DNA from: Pirellulales bacterium
GTDB taxonomy: Bacteria > Planctomycetota > Planctomycetia > Pirellulales > JAEUIK01
Assembly (NCBI GenBank): GCA_019636335.1
Contig: JAHBXR010000038.1
Location: forward strand, 1 to 40,147
Length of the DNA: 40,147 nucleotides
Direction of reading: 5' to 3'
The position numbers were made by a program, and so were the translations under genes. A model generated the notes under the pieces. It saw only the letters and a list, made by a program, of their open reading frames with translations, searched no databases and was not told where the DNA came from. Below are positions 24,658-33,653 of the stretch, piece after piece (position 1 is the first letter of the stretch; every line of letters begins with the position of its first letter).

Positions 24658-25803
24658 GTGGAAGTATTCTGGTTCATCCCCACGCACGGCGACGGATCCT
24701 ATCTCGGATCGGCCGTCGGTGGTCGCCGTACCGATCACGCGTACCTGGCGCAGATCGCGCAGGCGATCGACCATCTCGGCTTTCAGGGCGCCCTGCTTCC
24801 CACGGGGCGTTCCTGCGAGGATGCCTGGGTCGTGGCCTCTTCGCTGCTTCCGTTGACGAAGCGCATGAAATTCCTGGTCGCGATTCGTCCCGGCCTGATG
24901 TCCCCCGGCGTCGCGGCCCGCATGGCCGCGACGTTCGATCGCCTGTCCGCAGGCAGGCTGGCCGTGAACATTGTGACCGGCGGCGACCCCGCCGAAGCGG
25001 CGGGCGATGGCTTGCACCTGTCGCACGATGAACGATACGCGCTCACCGACGAGTTTCTCTCTGCCTGGCGCCAGTTGTCCTCTGGCGAGACGACGAACTT
25101 CAAGGGCGCCTACCTCGACATTCGCGATGGCCACCTGCTGTTCGGTCCCGTGCAACGCCCCTATCCGCCGCTTTACTTCGGCGGGTCATCGGAGCCGGCC
25201 CTGCGCGTGGCCGCCCGGCACGTGGATGTGTATCTCACGTGGGGCGAACCGCTCGAACTGGTGGCGGAGAAGATCGCCCGCGTGCGCGAGCTGGCGGAAG
25301 AAGAGAACCGCACGCTGCGCTTCGGTATTCGCCTGCACGTCATTGTCCGGGAAACGAACGACGAAGCCTGGGCCGCGGCCGACCGGTTGATCAGCCAGCT
25401 CGACGACGAGACGATCGCGCGGGCGCAGCAGACGCTGGGACAGCACGACTCGGTGGGGCAGCGTCGCATGAGGGAACTCCACGGCGGACGTCGCGACTCG
25501 CTCACCATTGCGCCGAATCTCTGGGCCGGCGTGGGGCTCGTGCGTGGCGGGGCCGGCACGGCGCTCGTCGGCGATCCCGACTCGATCGCCGAGCGGATGC
25601 AAGAGTATGCCTCGCTCGGGATCGACACGTTCATCCTGTCTGGCTACCCACACCTCGAAGAGGCGTATCGCGTGGCGGAGTTGCTCTTTCCGAAGCTGCG
25701 TCTCGATCAGCGTCCGGCCGTCGCGCACGCTTCTCGAGATACGGCGGTGGGAGAAATCGTCGGCCATCGAGCCTTTCCGAAAGTCCCCCAGGCGGCGAGT
25801 TGA
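24658..25803 (+). CDS. ssuD: FMNH2-dependent alkanesulfonate monooxygenase
   Basis: SsuD cleaves the C-S bond of alkanesulfonates to an aldehyde and sulfite, using FMNH2 and O2. The 381-residue product has the length of E. coli SsuD and shares key blocks: the N-terminal PTHGDG, PTGRSCEDAW (Cys53), FLVAIRPGLMSP, VTGGDPAE, YFGGSSEP, RLHVIVRETNDEAW, and NLWAGVGLVRGGAGTALVGD with SGYPHLEEAY at the C-terminus. The start is GTG at 24658 after GGGAGAG. It lies between ssuA and ssuC. Confidence 0.95.
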   Translation: MEVFWFIPTHGDGSYLGSAVGGRRTDHAYLAQIAQAIDHLGFQGALLPTGRSCEDAWVVASSLLPLTKRMKFLVAIRPGLMSPGVAARMAATFDRLSAGRLAVNIVTGGDPAEAAGDGLHLSHDERYALTDEFLSAWRQLSSGETTNFKGAYLDIRDGHLLFGPVQRPYPPLYFGGSSEPALRVAARHVDVYLTWGEPLELVAEKIARVRELAEEENRTLRFGIRLHVIVRETNDEAWAAADRLISQLDDETIARAQQTLGQHDSVGQRRMRELHGGRRDSLTIAPNLWAGVGLVRGGAGTALVGDPDSIAERMQEYASLGIDTFILSGYPHLEEAYRVAELLFPKLRLDQRPAVAHASRDTAVGEIVGHRAFPKVPQAAS

Positions 25804-25808
25804 GTTCC

Positions 25809-26630
25809 ATGGCGCGCGTGGCTCCAGTTCGGCGTCCCTGGACGGCCCTGACTCCCTGGGTCGTGCCGCTCGTCTTGCTGCTGGTGTGGCAGGCAGCGGC
25901 CTCGGCCGGATGGCTCTCCACGCGCATCTTGCCGGCGCCGCTCGACGTGGCCAAGGCTGCTTGGCGTCTGGCCGTGAACGGCGAACTGTGGCGCAACATC
26001 GCGGTCAGCTTTCGCCGCGCCGGCCTCGGTTTCCTGATCGGTGGAAGCGTCGGTTTCGCCCTCGGCATCGCCAACGGCATGTTCGTCTGGAGCGAGCGAT
26101 TCCTCGACAGCTCGTTGCAAATGGTGCGCACCATTCCGCATCTGGCGCTCGTGCCGCTGGTTATCCTGTGGTTCGGCATCGGAGAGCAGGCCAAGCTCTT
26201 TCTGGTCTCGGTGGGCGTGCTGTTTCCGATTTATTTGAACACGTTCCACGGCATTCGATCGGTCGATCCTGGCTTGATCGAGATGGGACGCCTCTACGGC
26301 CTGGGGTGGTGGTCCCTCTTCCGGCAAATCATCTTGCCCGGTGCGCTCCCTTCGATCCTGGTTGGCGTGCGGTACGCCCTGGGCATCATGTGGCTGACCT
26401 TGATCGTGGCCGAGACCATCTCTGCCAGCGAGGGCATCGGCTACATGGCGATGAACGCGCGCGAGTTTCTGCGGACCGATGTGGTCGTGCTGAGCATCGT
26501 GCTCTACGCCCTCTTGGGCAAACTGGCGGATAGCGCCGCACGACACCTGGAACGGCGTTGGCTGGCATGGCATCCGAATTATGCTCGCCCGCAAGCGACG
26601 ACTCTCTCAGCGCGAGAACAAGCCGCATGA
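25809..26630 (+). CDS. ssuC: Aliphatic sulfonate ABC transporter, permease
   Basis: The 273-residue inner-membrane permease has an N-terminal helix (about 16-32), the EAA-type region (GLIEMGRLYGLGWWSLFRQI followed by LPGALPSILVGVRYALG) and about six helices in total. These are typical of SsuC/TauC. ATG 25809 is 5 nt after the ssuD stop, and the 3' end overlaps ssuB by ATGA, showing tight coupling. Confidence 0.93.
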   Translation: MARVAPVRRPWTALTPWVVPLVLLLVWQAAASAGWLSTRILPAPLDVAKAAWRLAVNGELWRNIAVSFRRAGLGFLIGGSVGFALGIANGMFVWSERFLDSSLQMVRTIPHLALVPLVILWFGIGEQAKLFLVSVGVLFPIYLNTFHGIRSVDPGLIEMGRLYGLGWWSLFRQIILPGALPSILVGVRYALGIMWLTLIVAETISASEGIGYMAMNAREFLRTDVVVLSIVLYALLGKLADSAARHLERRWLAWHPNYARPQATTLSAREQAA

Positions 26631-27430
26631 GTGTCGTCGCGACCAAACACCCGATCGTGTCTCCCCATGCCCAAGCCAGCACGCTGCGTTTGCAGCGGTT
26701 GAGCAAATCCTTCGGCGACCGCCAGGTGCTGCCTGTACTGGACCTGCAGGTGGCACCTGGCGAGTTCGTCGCCATCGTCGGCCGTAGCGGATCGGGCAAG
26801 AGCACGCTGCTCCGCTTGCTCGCCGGGCTCGAAGCGCCTACGGGCGGAGCGATCGAGATCGACGGCACGCCCCTCGTCGGCTTGAACCGTGCCGCGAGAA
26901 TGATGTTTCAAGACGCGCGTCTGCTCCCCTGGATGACGGTACTCGAGAACGTCGGCATCGAGCGGCAACCGGAATGGCGCCAGCAGGCCGAGCACGTGCT
27001 TTCGCTAGTCGGGCTGGCGGGGCGCGAAGGCGACTGGCCGGCGACGCTCTCCGGCGGCCAGCGACAACGCGTGGCGCTGGCCCGAGCGCTCGTTAGCCGA
27101 CCGCGACTCCTGCTGCTCGACGAACCGCTCGGCAGCGTCGATGCCCTGACGCGACTCGAAATGCAGCAACTGATCGAAGGGCTCTGGCAGCGTCGCGGCA
27201 TGACCGCGGTGCTCGTGACGCACGATGTCGAAGAAGCGGTCGCCCTGGCCGATCGTGTGCTCGTGCTCGAAGCCGGCCGGATCGTGCTCGCCGTCGAGGT
27301 CCCCTTGCCGCGCCCGCGCCGACGCGACGACGCGCATTTCGGCAGTCTCGTGCAACGCGTGCTCGATCGTGTACTCGATACCGACGAGGCCCCACGCGAA
27401 CCAAGTTATTACTGTCAGCGCGGCCAATGA
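26627..27430 (+). CDS. ssuB: Aliphatic sulfonate ABC transporter, ATP-binding protein
   Basis: The 267-residue ATPase has Walker A GRSGSGKS (52-59), Q-loop Gln95, signature LSGGQ (141-145), Walker B LLLLDEP (161-167) and switch His199. I chose ATG 26627 because it overlaps the ssuC stop; an earlier start at 26558 would run further into ssuC. The C-terminus is extended (PLPRPRRRDD...) and ends at TGA 27430, overlapping the next gene's ATG. Confidence 0.93.
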   Translation: MSVVATKHPIVSPHAQASTLRLQRLSKSFGDRQVLPVLDLQVAPGEFVAIVGRSGSGKSTLLRLLAGLEAPTGGAIEIDGTPLVGLNRAARMMFQDARLLPWMTVLENVGIERQPEWRQQAEHVLSLVGLAGREGDWPATLSGGQRQRVALARALVSRPRLLLLDEPLGSVDALTRLEMQQLIEGLWQRRGMTAVLVTHDVEEAVALADRVLVLEAGRIVLAVEVPLPRPRRRDDAHFGSLVQRVLDRVLDTDEAPREPSYYCQRGQ

Positions 27431-28128
27431 GCCACTTTGCAGAACGGCGCTCTCACGCATTCCGGGCTTCCGTTGGGCGCCCTAGGCTCCTTGGCTGCGC
27501 GGAGTGGAATAAGAACGGGAAACCTATTGTGTCGCACGCCGAAGCTACTCACATTCACGATTTGTTGCGCAGGCGTTGGAGCCCGCGCGCCTTCGAAGCA
27601 CACCCGGTCGAGCCGGAGCAGCTCGCCGCGTTGTTCGAGGCCGCCCGCTGGGCTCCCTCGTGCTACAACGAACAGCCCTGGGCGTTCCTGGTTACGAGCC
27701 AGCGGCAACACGACGATTTTGCGCGGGCACTCGACACGCTCGTCGAGTTCAACCAGTTGTGGGCTCGACACGCGCCGGTCCTCGCCCTGAGCTTTGCGCG
27801 TCTGACGTTTGCTCGGAACGGACAACCGAACAACCATGCCTGGTACGACGTGGGACAGGCCGTAGCGCACCTGACGTTTCAGGCCACGGCGCTCGGTTTG
27901 TACGTCCATCAGATGGCCGGCTTCGACGCCAGCAAGGTGCGCCGCAACTTCAGGATCCCGGACGGTTGGGAGCCGGTGACGGCCATCGCCATCGGTTCTA
28001 TCGGCGACCCGGAGTCGCTCGTCCCCAAGCTGCGCGATCCGGAAATCGCACCTCGCTCACGCAAGCCTCTGGCCGAGGTCGTGTTCTCCGGCGATTGGCA
28101 AGCCGATCGTTTGAACATCGTGCGCTGA
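27427..28128 (+). CDS. Nitroreductase family flavoprotein
   Basis: The 233-residue protein has the nitroreductase/NADH-dependent flavin-enzyme fold: LLRRRWSPRAFEAHPV (FMN-binding RRS-like region), LFEAARWAPSCYNEQPWAF (AARxAPSxxNxQPW block) and GQAVAHLTFQATALGLYVHQM. The ATG at 27427 overlaps the ssuB stop by 4 nt; an in-frame GTG at 27529 gives a length closer to many homologues (199 residues) and may be the true start. Because the operon lacks the usual ssuE, this protein could supply FMNH2 to SsuD; that role is inference. Confidence 0.88.
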   Translation: MSHFAERRSHAFRASVGRPRLLGCAEWNKNGKPIVSHAEATHIHDLLRRRWSPRAFEAHPVEPEQLAALFEAARWAPSCYNEQPWAFLVTSQRQHDDFARALDTLVEFNQLWARHAPVLALSFARLTFARNGQPNNHAWYDVGQAVAHLTFQATALGLYVHQMAGFDASKVRRNFRIPDGWEPVTAIAIGSIGDPESLVPKLRDPEIAPRSRKPLAEVVFSGDWQADRLNIVR

Positions 28129-28187
28129 CGTCGCCAGAGGATGTACTGCCGCCAGCAATGCTTCGCCGTGATTCCTGACCAGCACCA

Positions 28188-28216
28188 TTGCTGGCCGCGA
28201 CGCACGCGGCCAGCAA
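28188..28216. terminator. Perfect 12-bp hairpin after the sulfonate operon
   Basis: TTGCTGGCCGCG (28188-28199), loop ACGCA, CGCGGCCAGCAA (28205-28216). The stem is perfect but no T-run follows on either strand. It lies 60 bp past the nitroreductase stop and probably marks the 3' end of the operon. Bases 28217-28478 show nothing else I can name. Confidence 0.5.
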
Positions 28217-28478
28217 ATAGAATTGCCGCACCGCGCGAGTGTCGTAGCGAACCGTCGACACCCCCCGCCAGTTAGCGTGCCGGTACTCTTGCCGGACGGC
28301 GATTCTGTACTCCACGAGCAGATAATTCCGTAAGAACCGGTGGAATCCCGAGAAATTCGCCGTTCGAACTCCTTGCCTCTCCGGCTTCGGCACGGGCCTT
28401 GCATTACTTGCCCATGCCTCTCGCACGGCTGACTGCGATGGCCAGTTGCCCGCACGGAACAGATTTCAGGAGTTCAGC

Positions 28479-28655
28479 ATGTCACGTGCGTTTTTCGTTC
28501 ATCGATCGCGTCCTTCCGCCGTCGTAGGAGCGGGGCGCGCCGTCGAAGTAGTCGGCTCGGGCGCTACCTTGCGGCAGCCGTGGAACCTGCGGTGGTTTGC
28601 CTGCGCGTTTGCTCAGTCGCTGGACGAGCAGCGGCAGCTGTGCGAACGCCGGTGA
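28479..28655 (+). CDS. Hypothetical 58-residue protein
   Basis: ATG 28479 is preceded by AGGAG with 6 nt spacing, an ideal start. The product is basic and begins MSRAFFVHRSRPSAVVGAG; I see no signal peptide, ACP Ser motif or known domain. It ends 64 bp before the acyltransferase gene and could be co-transcribed. It may be a real small protein or a chance ORF behind a Shine-Dalgarno-like string. Confidence 0.4.
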   Translation: MSRAFFVHRSRPSAVVGAGRAVEVVGSGATLRQPWNLRWFACAFAQSLDEQRQLCERR

Positions 28656-28719
28656 TGCCGGCATCGAACACGGCGCCTGCGCGGCGGGTTGATTCTGGAA
28701 CACACAAGAGGCGGCCATT

Positions 28720-29589
28720 GTGGCCGAGTTCGACATGCGACTGATCTCTTTGCCCGGCGTCGGAAGCGAACCGGATGGCAACTGGGTCGGACTCTCCTTG
28801 CCGCGCCGATTCATCTGCGACCTGTTGGCCTTCGCGCGACTTGTGCCGAGCGTGCCCACTCAGCGCACCATGCAACTGGCCGACGTCATCGCCGCGCGTC
28901 GTCGTCAGGATCAGCGCATCAGTTGGTGCGCCATCTTCATCAAGGCCTATGCGATCGTGGCGGCTCGACGCCCGGAGCTGCGCCGCGCTTACATGCCTTG
29001 GATCTGGCCCCATCTTTACGAACACCCGGTGAATATTGCCAGCTTCTCGGTCGAACGTGAGTATGGGGGCGAAGAGGCGGTCTTTTTCGGACAGATCCGC
29101 CAGCCCGAGTTGTTGAGCCTGCGCGAGATCGATGCGATCATCCGGCGGCACAAGGTGGCCCCGCTCGACGAGATCCCGCAGTTTCGACGGGCCCTGCTGT
29201 TGAGCAGCCTGCCGTTGCCGATCCGCCGCCTCGCCTGGTGGTTGGGCCTACGCGTCGACGGCGCACATCGGGCGCATTTTTTTGGCACGTTCGGTATCAG
29301 CGTGGTGGCTTCGATCGGGGCCGCGGGCTTGCACCTGCTCTCTCCCCTTTCCACGACGGTCAATTACGGCGCGCTTCGCTGGGACGGCTCGCTCGATGTG
29401 CGGCTGACCTACGATCACCGCGTGCTCGATGGGGCAAACGCCGCCCGCGCGATGGCAGAACTCGAAGAAGTCTTGCACGGCGAGATCCTGCAGGAACTGG
29501 CGGCCGATCAGCCCGCCTTGTCGCCCGACACGGACCGGCGCCCCGGCCATCGTCTTTCGGTCGCGGCTCCGCAATTCTCTGTCTGCTAG
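28720..29589 (+). CDS. Free-standing E2-type acyltransferase (2-oxoacid dehydrogenase acyltransferase fold)
   Basis: This 289-residue protein is a CoA-dependent acyltransferase of the CAT/E2 fold. The active-site motif YDHRVLDGANAARAM (231-245) has catalytic His233 and Asp237 in DHRxxDG. WCAIFIKAYAIVAARRPELRR (the K-A-hydrophobic helix) and GTFGISVVASIGAAG are also E2-like. There is no lipoyl or E3-binding domain, so it is not part of a pyruvate-type complex. GTG 28720 is chosen with AGAGG 8 nt upstream; ATG 28735 is the alternative. It lies 54 bp upstream of a CoA-ligase-like gene. Confidence 0.8.
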   Translation: MAEFDMRLISLPGVGSEPDGNWVGLSLPRRFICDLLAFARLVPSVPTQRTMQLADVIAARRRQDQRISWCAIFIKAYAIVAARRPELRRAYMPWIWPHLYEHPVNIASFSVEREYGGEEAVFFGQIRQPELLSLREIDAIIRRHKVAPLDEIPQFRRALLLSSLPLPIRRLAWWLGLRVDGAHRAHFFGTFGISVVASIGAAGLHLLSPLSTTVNYGALRWDGSLDVRLTYDHRVLDGANAARAMAELEEVLHGEILQELAADQPALSPDTDRRPGHRLSVAAPQFSVC

Positions 29590-29643
29590 CGATGTCTCGG
29601 CGCCGCGCGTGACAAGTGCATTTCAGCGAGAGGGAGATCCCTT

Positions 29644-31104
29644 ATGTCCTTGGCACAACTCGTTCGCTATTCGGTTCGTACCGTGCAACAGGGGCAGGTG
29701 GGGCGCTGGCAGCCGCACCGCATTCAACGCCTGCAACGCCGCCGTCTGGCTCAACTCTTGCGCACGGCGATCAACTTATCTCCCTTCTACGCGCGCAAGT
29801 ACCAGCGGCTCGACCTGTCGAAGACCCCCTTTCGCGAACTGCCCCCCACCAACAAGCGCGAATTGATGGAGAACTTCAACCAGGTGGTGACCGATCCGCA
29901 GATCAGTCGCAAGGAAGTCGAACGATATCTGAGCGATCCTGCGAACCTGGGACGCTGGTTCCGAGGGCGGTATGCCGTGTCCCACACTTCGGGAAGTCAG
30001 GGGCAACCGCTCTTGATCGTACAAGATCGCCGCGCGCTCGAGATTCTCTTCGCCACGATGGCCGCACGGGGCGATGTCGCGGGGCGCCCGGGACTCGCCG
30101 AGGGAGTGCGTCGCCTCCGCGTACCAAAACGTATCGCGGTGGTGGCCGTGCAGCGTGGCTTCTATCCCTCGGGGGCCGCCTTCGAGTTCATGCCCGAGAT
30201 CGTCGGCCCGTACGTCAACTTGCAGCGCTTTGCCGCCGAACAACCCGATCTCTTCGAGCGATTGAACGATTTTCAGCCCCAGGTGCTCGTCGGGTATGCG
30301 AGCGTGCTCGAGGCACTGGCCGCGCGGCGCGACGCGTTGCGGCTCGAACACCTGCGGCAGATCTCGAACTCGAGCGAGCAGCTCTTGTCGAGCGCGCGCG
30401 AACGTATTTCGCAAGCATTCGGCGTGCCGGTTTTCGATCACTATGGCATGGGCGAATGCCTGCAACTGGCCGACGCTTGCCCCACCGATGGCGGCGTACA
30501 CGTCAATGCGGACTGGGCCATCGTCGAAATCGTGGACGATGAATACCGTCCCGTGCCGCCGGGGCAGATAGGTCGCAAGATTCTCGTCACGAACCTGGCC
30601 AATCACGTCCAACCGTTTATCCGCTACGAGGTGCCCGATTGCGTGGCATGGGCGACGACGCACTGCCGTTGCGGCAGCCACCTGCCGCGGATCGATCAAA
30701 TTGAAGGGCGCGCGTCCGAGGTCTTCTGGGTGCAGGATCGCCAGGGACCGCGCATGCTCTCCGGCGCCTTGTTTCACAACGCTGTCGATGCGCTGGGGCT
30801 GGCCCGCGAATGGCAGGCAATCCAGCAAGAGACGAACCGTGTCGACATACGGCTCGTGCTCGATGGCGACCTGAGCATCTCCTACCAGGGGCTGCGCCAA
30901 CTGCTACGTTGCAATCTGCTTCAGATGGGTCTGCCCCCCGAGGTGCAGACCGATGTGACTCTCGTCCCCTCGATTGGCTGCGATCCCCGTACCGGCAAGC
31001 GCCGCCGCATGATCAGTCGCGTCGCGCAGGATCCCAAAAAGAAACTCATCGAGCGGGTGGCGCGTGCCACGGAGGGCACGTTGCTGCTCGATAGTCATCA
31101 CTGA
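29644..31104 (+). CDS. CapK/phenylacetate-CoA-ligase-like adenylate-forming enzyme
   Basis: The 486-residue enzyme is of the ANL (adenylate-forming) superfamily, CapK/PaaK branch. Motifs in order: SHTSGSQGQP (113-122, ATP-binding Ser/Gly-rich loop), DHYGMGE (265-271, matching the YG-TE motif) and RYEVPDC (327-333, hinge/ADP-ribose region). CRCG (341-344) follows Cys333, making a Cys cluster typical of the PaaK branch. The C-terminal domain ends before 486. It would activate a carboxylate as acyl-AMP and then a thioester; the substrate is unknown. AGGGAG precedes ATG 29644. With the acyltransferase upstream it suggests an acyl-activation and transfer pair. Confidence 0.82.
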   Translation: MSLAQLVRYSVRTVQQGQVGRWQPHRIQRLQRRRLAQLLRTAINLSPFYARKYQRLDLSKTPFRELPPTNKRELMENFNQVVTDPQISRKEVERYLSDPANLGRWFRGRYAVSHTSGSQGQPLLIVQDRRALEILFATMAARGDVAGRPGLAEGVRRLRVPKRIAVVAVQRGFYPSGAAFEFMPEIVGPYVNLQRFAAEQPDLFERLNDFQPQVLVGYASVLEALAARRDALRLEHLRQISNSSEQLLSSARERISQAFGVPVFDHYGMGECLQLADACPTDGGVHVNADWAIVEIVDDEYRPVPPGQIGRKILVTNLANHVQPFIRYEVPDCVAWATTHCRCGSHLPRIDQIEGRASEVFWVQDRQGPRMLSGALFHNAVDALGLAREWQAIQQETNRVDIRLVLDGDLSISYQGLRQLLRCNLLQMGLPPEVQTDVTLVPSIGCDPRTGKRRRMISRVAQDPKKKLIERVARATEGTLLLDSHH

Positions 31105-31359
31105 GGCGAATTGCCTGCAAGGCGAGGTAACCTGGTCCCTGCCAGCGGATCGGGACCGTGCAGTCACGCGACACCTCTCAATGCTGGGCAGGCTCGCCCG
31201 CGCTCCGTCCTGCCATCCATGCTGCAACACCTTCGTTTCTGTAAGGTGGTTTCGACCGCGAACTCCTTGGTCCACGTCGGCCGAGCAATTATCATGCTCG
31301 CGACGTCCAGGCCCTTGTGGCTCACGATTCCTCCAAGACCTTCGCACGCACGGGATCCC

Positions 31360-33375
31360 ATGCGATTCACGGTCACGCTCTTGCTGTGTTCATGGTTCGT
31401 TGCTCTTGCCAACACGGCTGGGGCAGCCGACGCAAAACTGGGCATACCGCCAGCCGGCATCGATATTCCTGCCGAGCGGTCCACGGCGCTTCGCGAGCAC
31501 GTGGAACGACTCCAAAAGCAACTCGACGAGGCGAAGCCGCGGCTGACACCCGCGGCACAGGCCCTTTTGCCCGACGTCGAAATCTTCGTCAAAGCGGTCG
31601 ACGATGCCCTCCGCGGCGGCGAGTTCTATCACCCGCGCGAATTGGGTTGGGCCGAGGAGCAACTCGAACTGGCCGAAGAACGCCTGCAACAGCTCACGCG
31701 GAATGAACATCCCTGGACCGCCGCCCACGGGCTTGTCGTGCGCGGCTTTCGCTCGCAACTCGACGATTCCGTGCAACCCTACGGGCTGGTGATCCCGAGG
31801 GATCTCGATCTTTCGCAGCCTGCGCCGTTGTACGTGTGGCTGCATGGCCGTGGCGACCAGACGCTCGACGTGCAATTCATTCATCAGCGCATGACCAGCG
31901 CGGGCCAGATCGAACCCGCCGGCGCCATCGTGCTGCATCCCTTTGCACGTTATTGCAACGGCTACAAGTCAGCGGGAGAAGTCGATGTGTTCGAGGCCCT
32001 GGAGGCAGTCTGCGCCGCCTACAACATCGATCGAGATCGCCTCGTGCTGTGCGGCTTTTCGATGGGGGGCGCCGGCGTCTGGCATCTCGGCGCCCACTAT
32101 CCCGACCGCTGGGCGGCCATGAGTCCCGGCGCCGGCTTTGTCGACGTGCGTCGCTATCAACAGCTCACGCCCGACAAGTTTCCACCCTGGTACGAGCAGA
32201 CGCTGTGGGGCGTGTACGACGTGCCCGATTATGCACGCAATCTGCTCAATCTGCCGCTGGTGGCCTACAGTGGCGAGTTCGATAAACAGAAAGCAGCCGC
32301 CGACATCATGGAAGCGGCCTTGAAGGACGAAGGAGTGACGATGACACACATCATCGGCCCCGGCGTAGCGCACAAGTACGAACCGGCGGCGCTGGCCGAC
32401 GTGCTCGCGCGGTTGAAGCAGTTCGAAGGGCAGGGGCTCGAGCATTTTCCCGCATCGGTGCATTTCCAGACCCGCACGCTGCGCTACCATCGCTGCCATT
32501 GGATCGACGTGCGGGGACTCGAGGAACATTGGCGCGACGCGCGCGTCGATGCCACGCGACAGGAAAGCAACCGTATCGAGATCACTACGAAGAATATCAC
32601 GCGGCTGCGAGTAAACTCCCCGTGGTGGGAAGCACCCAGCTCGAACGTCACGGTCTCGATCGATGACCAGGAGCTGAAAGTCGCCCCGGCAGCCTGTACT
32701 GAGGGCGTGCTGCTGGAAAAGACGACCGCAGGCTGGCAACAAGAATCGCGAAACGACGCAGCCAAGGCCGGTCTCGCCAAGTCGCCCGGGCTGCAAGGTC
32801 CCCTCGATGATGCGTTGCTGGCTCCTTTCCTCGTGGTGCGCCCCACCGGTCGTGCCGCGCATCCCGCCGTTGATACCTGGGTCGCTGAAGAGTTGTCGCG
32901 ATTTCGCGAGCGCTGGCGCACGCACTTCCGCGGCGAGGTGCGCGAGATCGACGACCGCGACCTGACCGACGAGCAGATCGCCAAGTACAACCTGATCGTG
33001 TGGGGCGATCCCCGTTCGAACTCCGTACTCGCCAGGATCGCCCGCGAGCTACCCATCGCCTGGGACCAGGAATCGATCCGCACGCCCGAGCGAAAGTGGC
33101 CCGCCGCATCGCATGCGCTGGCTATGATCTATCCCAATCCTCTTCCGGCGGGACGGGACCGTTACGTGGTGCTCAACAGCGGCATGACCTTCCGCGAAGC
33201 GCACGACCGCACCAACTCGTTGCAAAACCCGAAGTTACCCGACTGGGTCGTGTTCGATCTTTCGGAACAGCCCAACAGCGAGTCGGCCGGGCGCGTCGCC
33301 GCCGCCGCCTTCTTCGATGAAGAGTGGCAGTACCAGGCGAAGCGCGAGATACCGGGCAGCAACAGTATGCCCTAG
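31360..33375 (+). CDS. Exported alpha/beta hydrolase (prolyl-oligopeptidase-like) with a C-terminal extension
   Basis: The 671-residue protein starts with a signal peptide (MRFTVTLLLCSWFVALANTAGA). A charged coiled-coil-like stretch follows (about 40-115). The hydrolase domain (about 120-370) has LYVWLHGRG (oxyanion-hole region), nucleophile Ser234 in CGFSMGGAG, SGEFDKQK as a likely Asp region and GPGVAHKY as a likely His region. The final 300 residues include VTVSIDDQEL and a second region (FLVVRPTGRAAHPAVDTWVA) that I cannot place. ATG 31360 begins the signal peptide; the frame is open further upstream. Substrate unknown, acting outside the cytoplasm. Confidence 0.85.
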   Translation: MRFTVTLLLCSWFVALANTAGAADAKLGIPPAGIDIPAERSTALREHVERLQKQLDEAKPRLTPAAQALLPDVEIFVKAVDDALRGGEFYHPRELGWAEEQLELAEERLQQLTRNEHPWTAAHGLVVRGFRSQLDDSVQPYGLVIPRDLDLSQPAPLYVWLHGRGDQTLDVQFIHQRMTSAGQIEPAGAIVLHPFARYCNGYKSAGEVDVFEALEAVCAAYNIDRDRLVLCGFSMGGAGVWHLGAHYPDRWAAMSPGAGFVDVRRYQQLTPDKFPPWYEQTLWGVYDVPDYARNLLNLPLVAYSGEFDKQKAAADIMEAALKDEGVTMTHIIGPGVAHKYEPAALADVLARLKQFEGQGLEHFPASVHFQTRTLRYHRCHWIDVRGLEEHWRDARVDATRQESNRIEITTKNITRLRVNSPWWEAPSSNVTVSIDDQELKVAPAACTEGVLLEKTTAGWQQESRNDAAKAGLAKSPGLQGPLDDALLAPFLVVRPTGRAAHPAVDTWVAEELSRFRERWRTHFRGEVREIDDRDLTDEQIAKYNLIVWGDPRSNSVLARIARELPIAWDQESIRTPERKWPAASHALAMIYPNPLPAGRDRYVVLNSGMTFREAHDRTNSLQNPKLPDWVVFDLSEQPNSESAGRVAAAAFFDEEWQYQAKREIPGSNSMP

Positions 33376-33442
33376 AACGCGTGTGCGCGAGTAGTACGTT
33401 CTGGGCGCTGTTACCGCCGCCTGTAACCAGCGGCTGCACTCC

Positions 33443-33467
33443 GAGCAGGCGAATACCGTGCCTGCTC
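33443..33467. terminator. Short hairpin after the hydrolase gene
   Basis: GAGCAGGC (33443-33450) pairs perfectly with GCCTGCTC (33460-33467) across a 9-nt loop. There is no T-run, so termination is only possible. Confidence 0.3.
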
Positions 33468-33559
33468 AGGTCAATTCTGCACTTTCCGAGAACCGGTCTA
33501 CGTTAGCAGGCCAGCAAGAGGTTGCTTGTCCGCCTACGCATGGCGCGCGAGATTCTTGC

Positions 33560-33587
33560 TTGATCGTTCCGCGAAATCCACTAGAAA
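33560..33587 (+). promoter_or_regulatory. Possible promoter for the FAD monooxygenase gene
   Basis: TTGATC (33560-33565) and TAGAAA (33582-33587) are 16 bp apart. They match 4 of 6 and 4 of 6 consensus positions. Transcription would begin near 33594, about 60 nt before the GTG at 33654. Confidence 0.35.
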
Positions 33588-33653
33588 CAAGTGCTCCTTG
33601 GCGTTCCGGTGAACGCTGGCATTCAAATCACCGATTTTCTAGGGATGCTTTGC

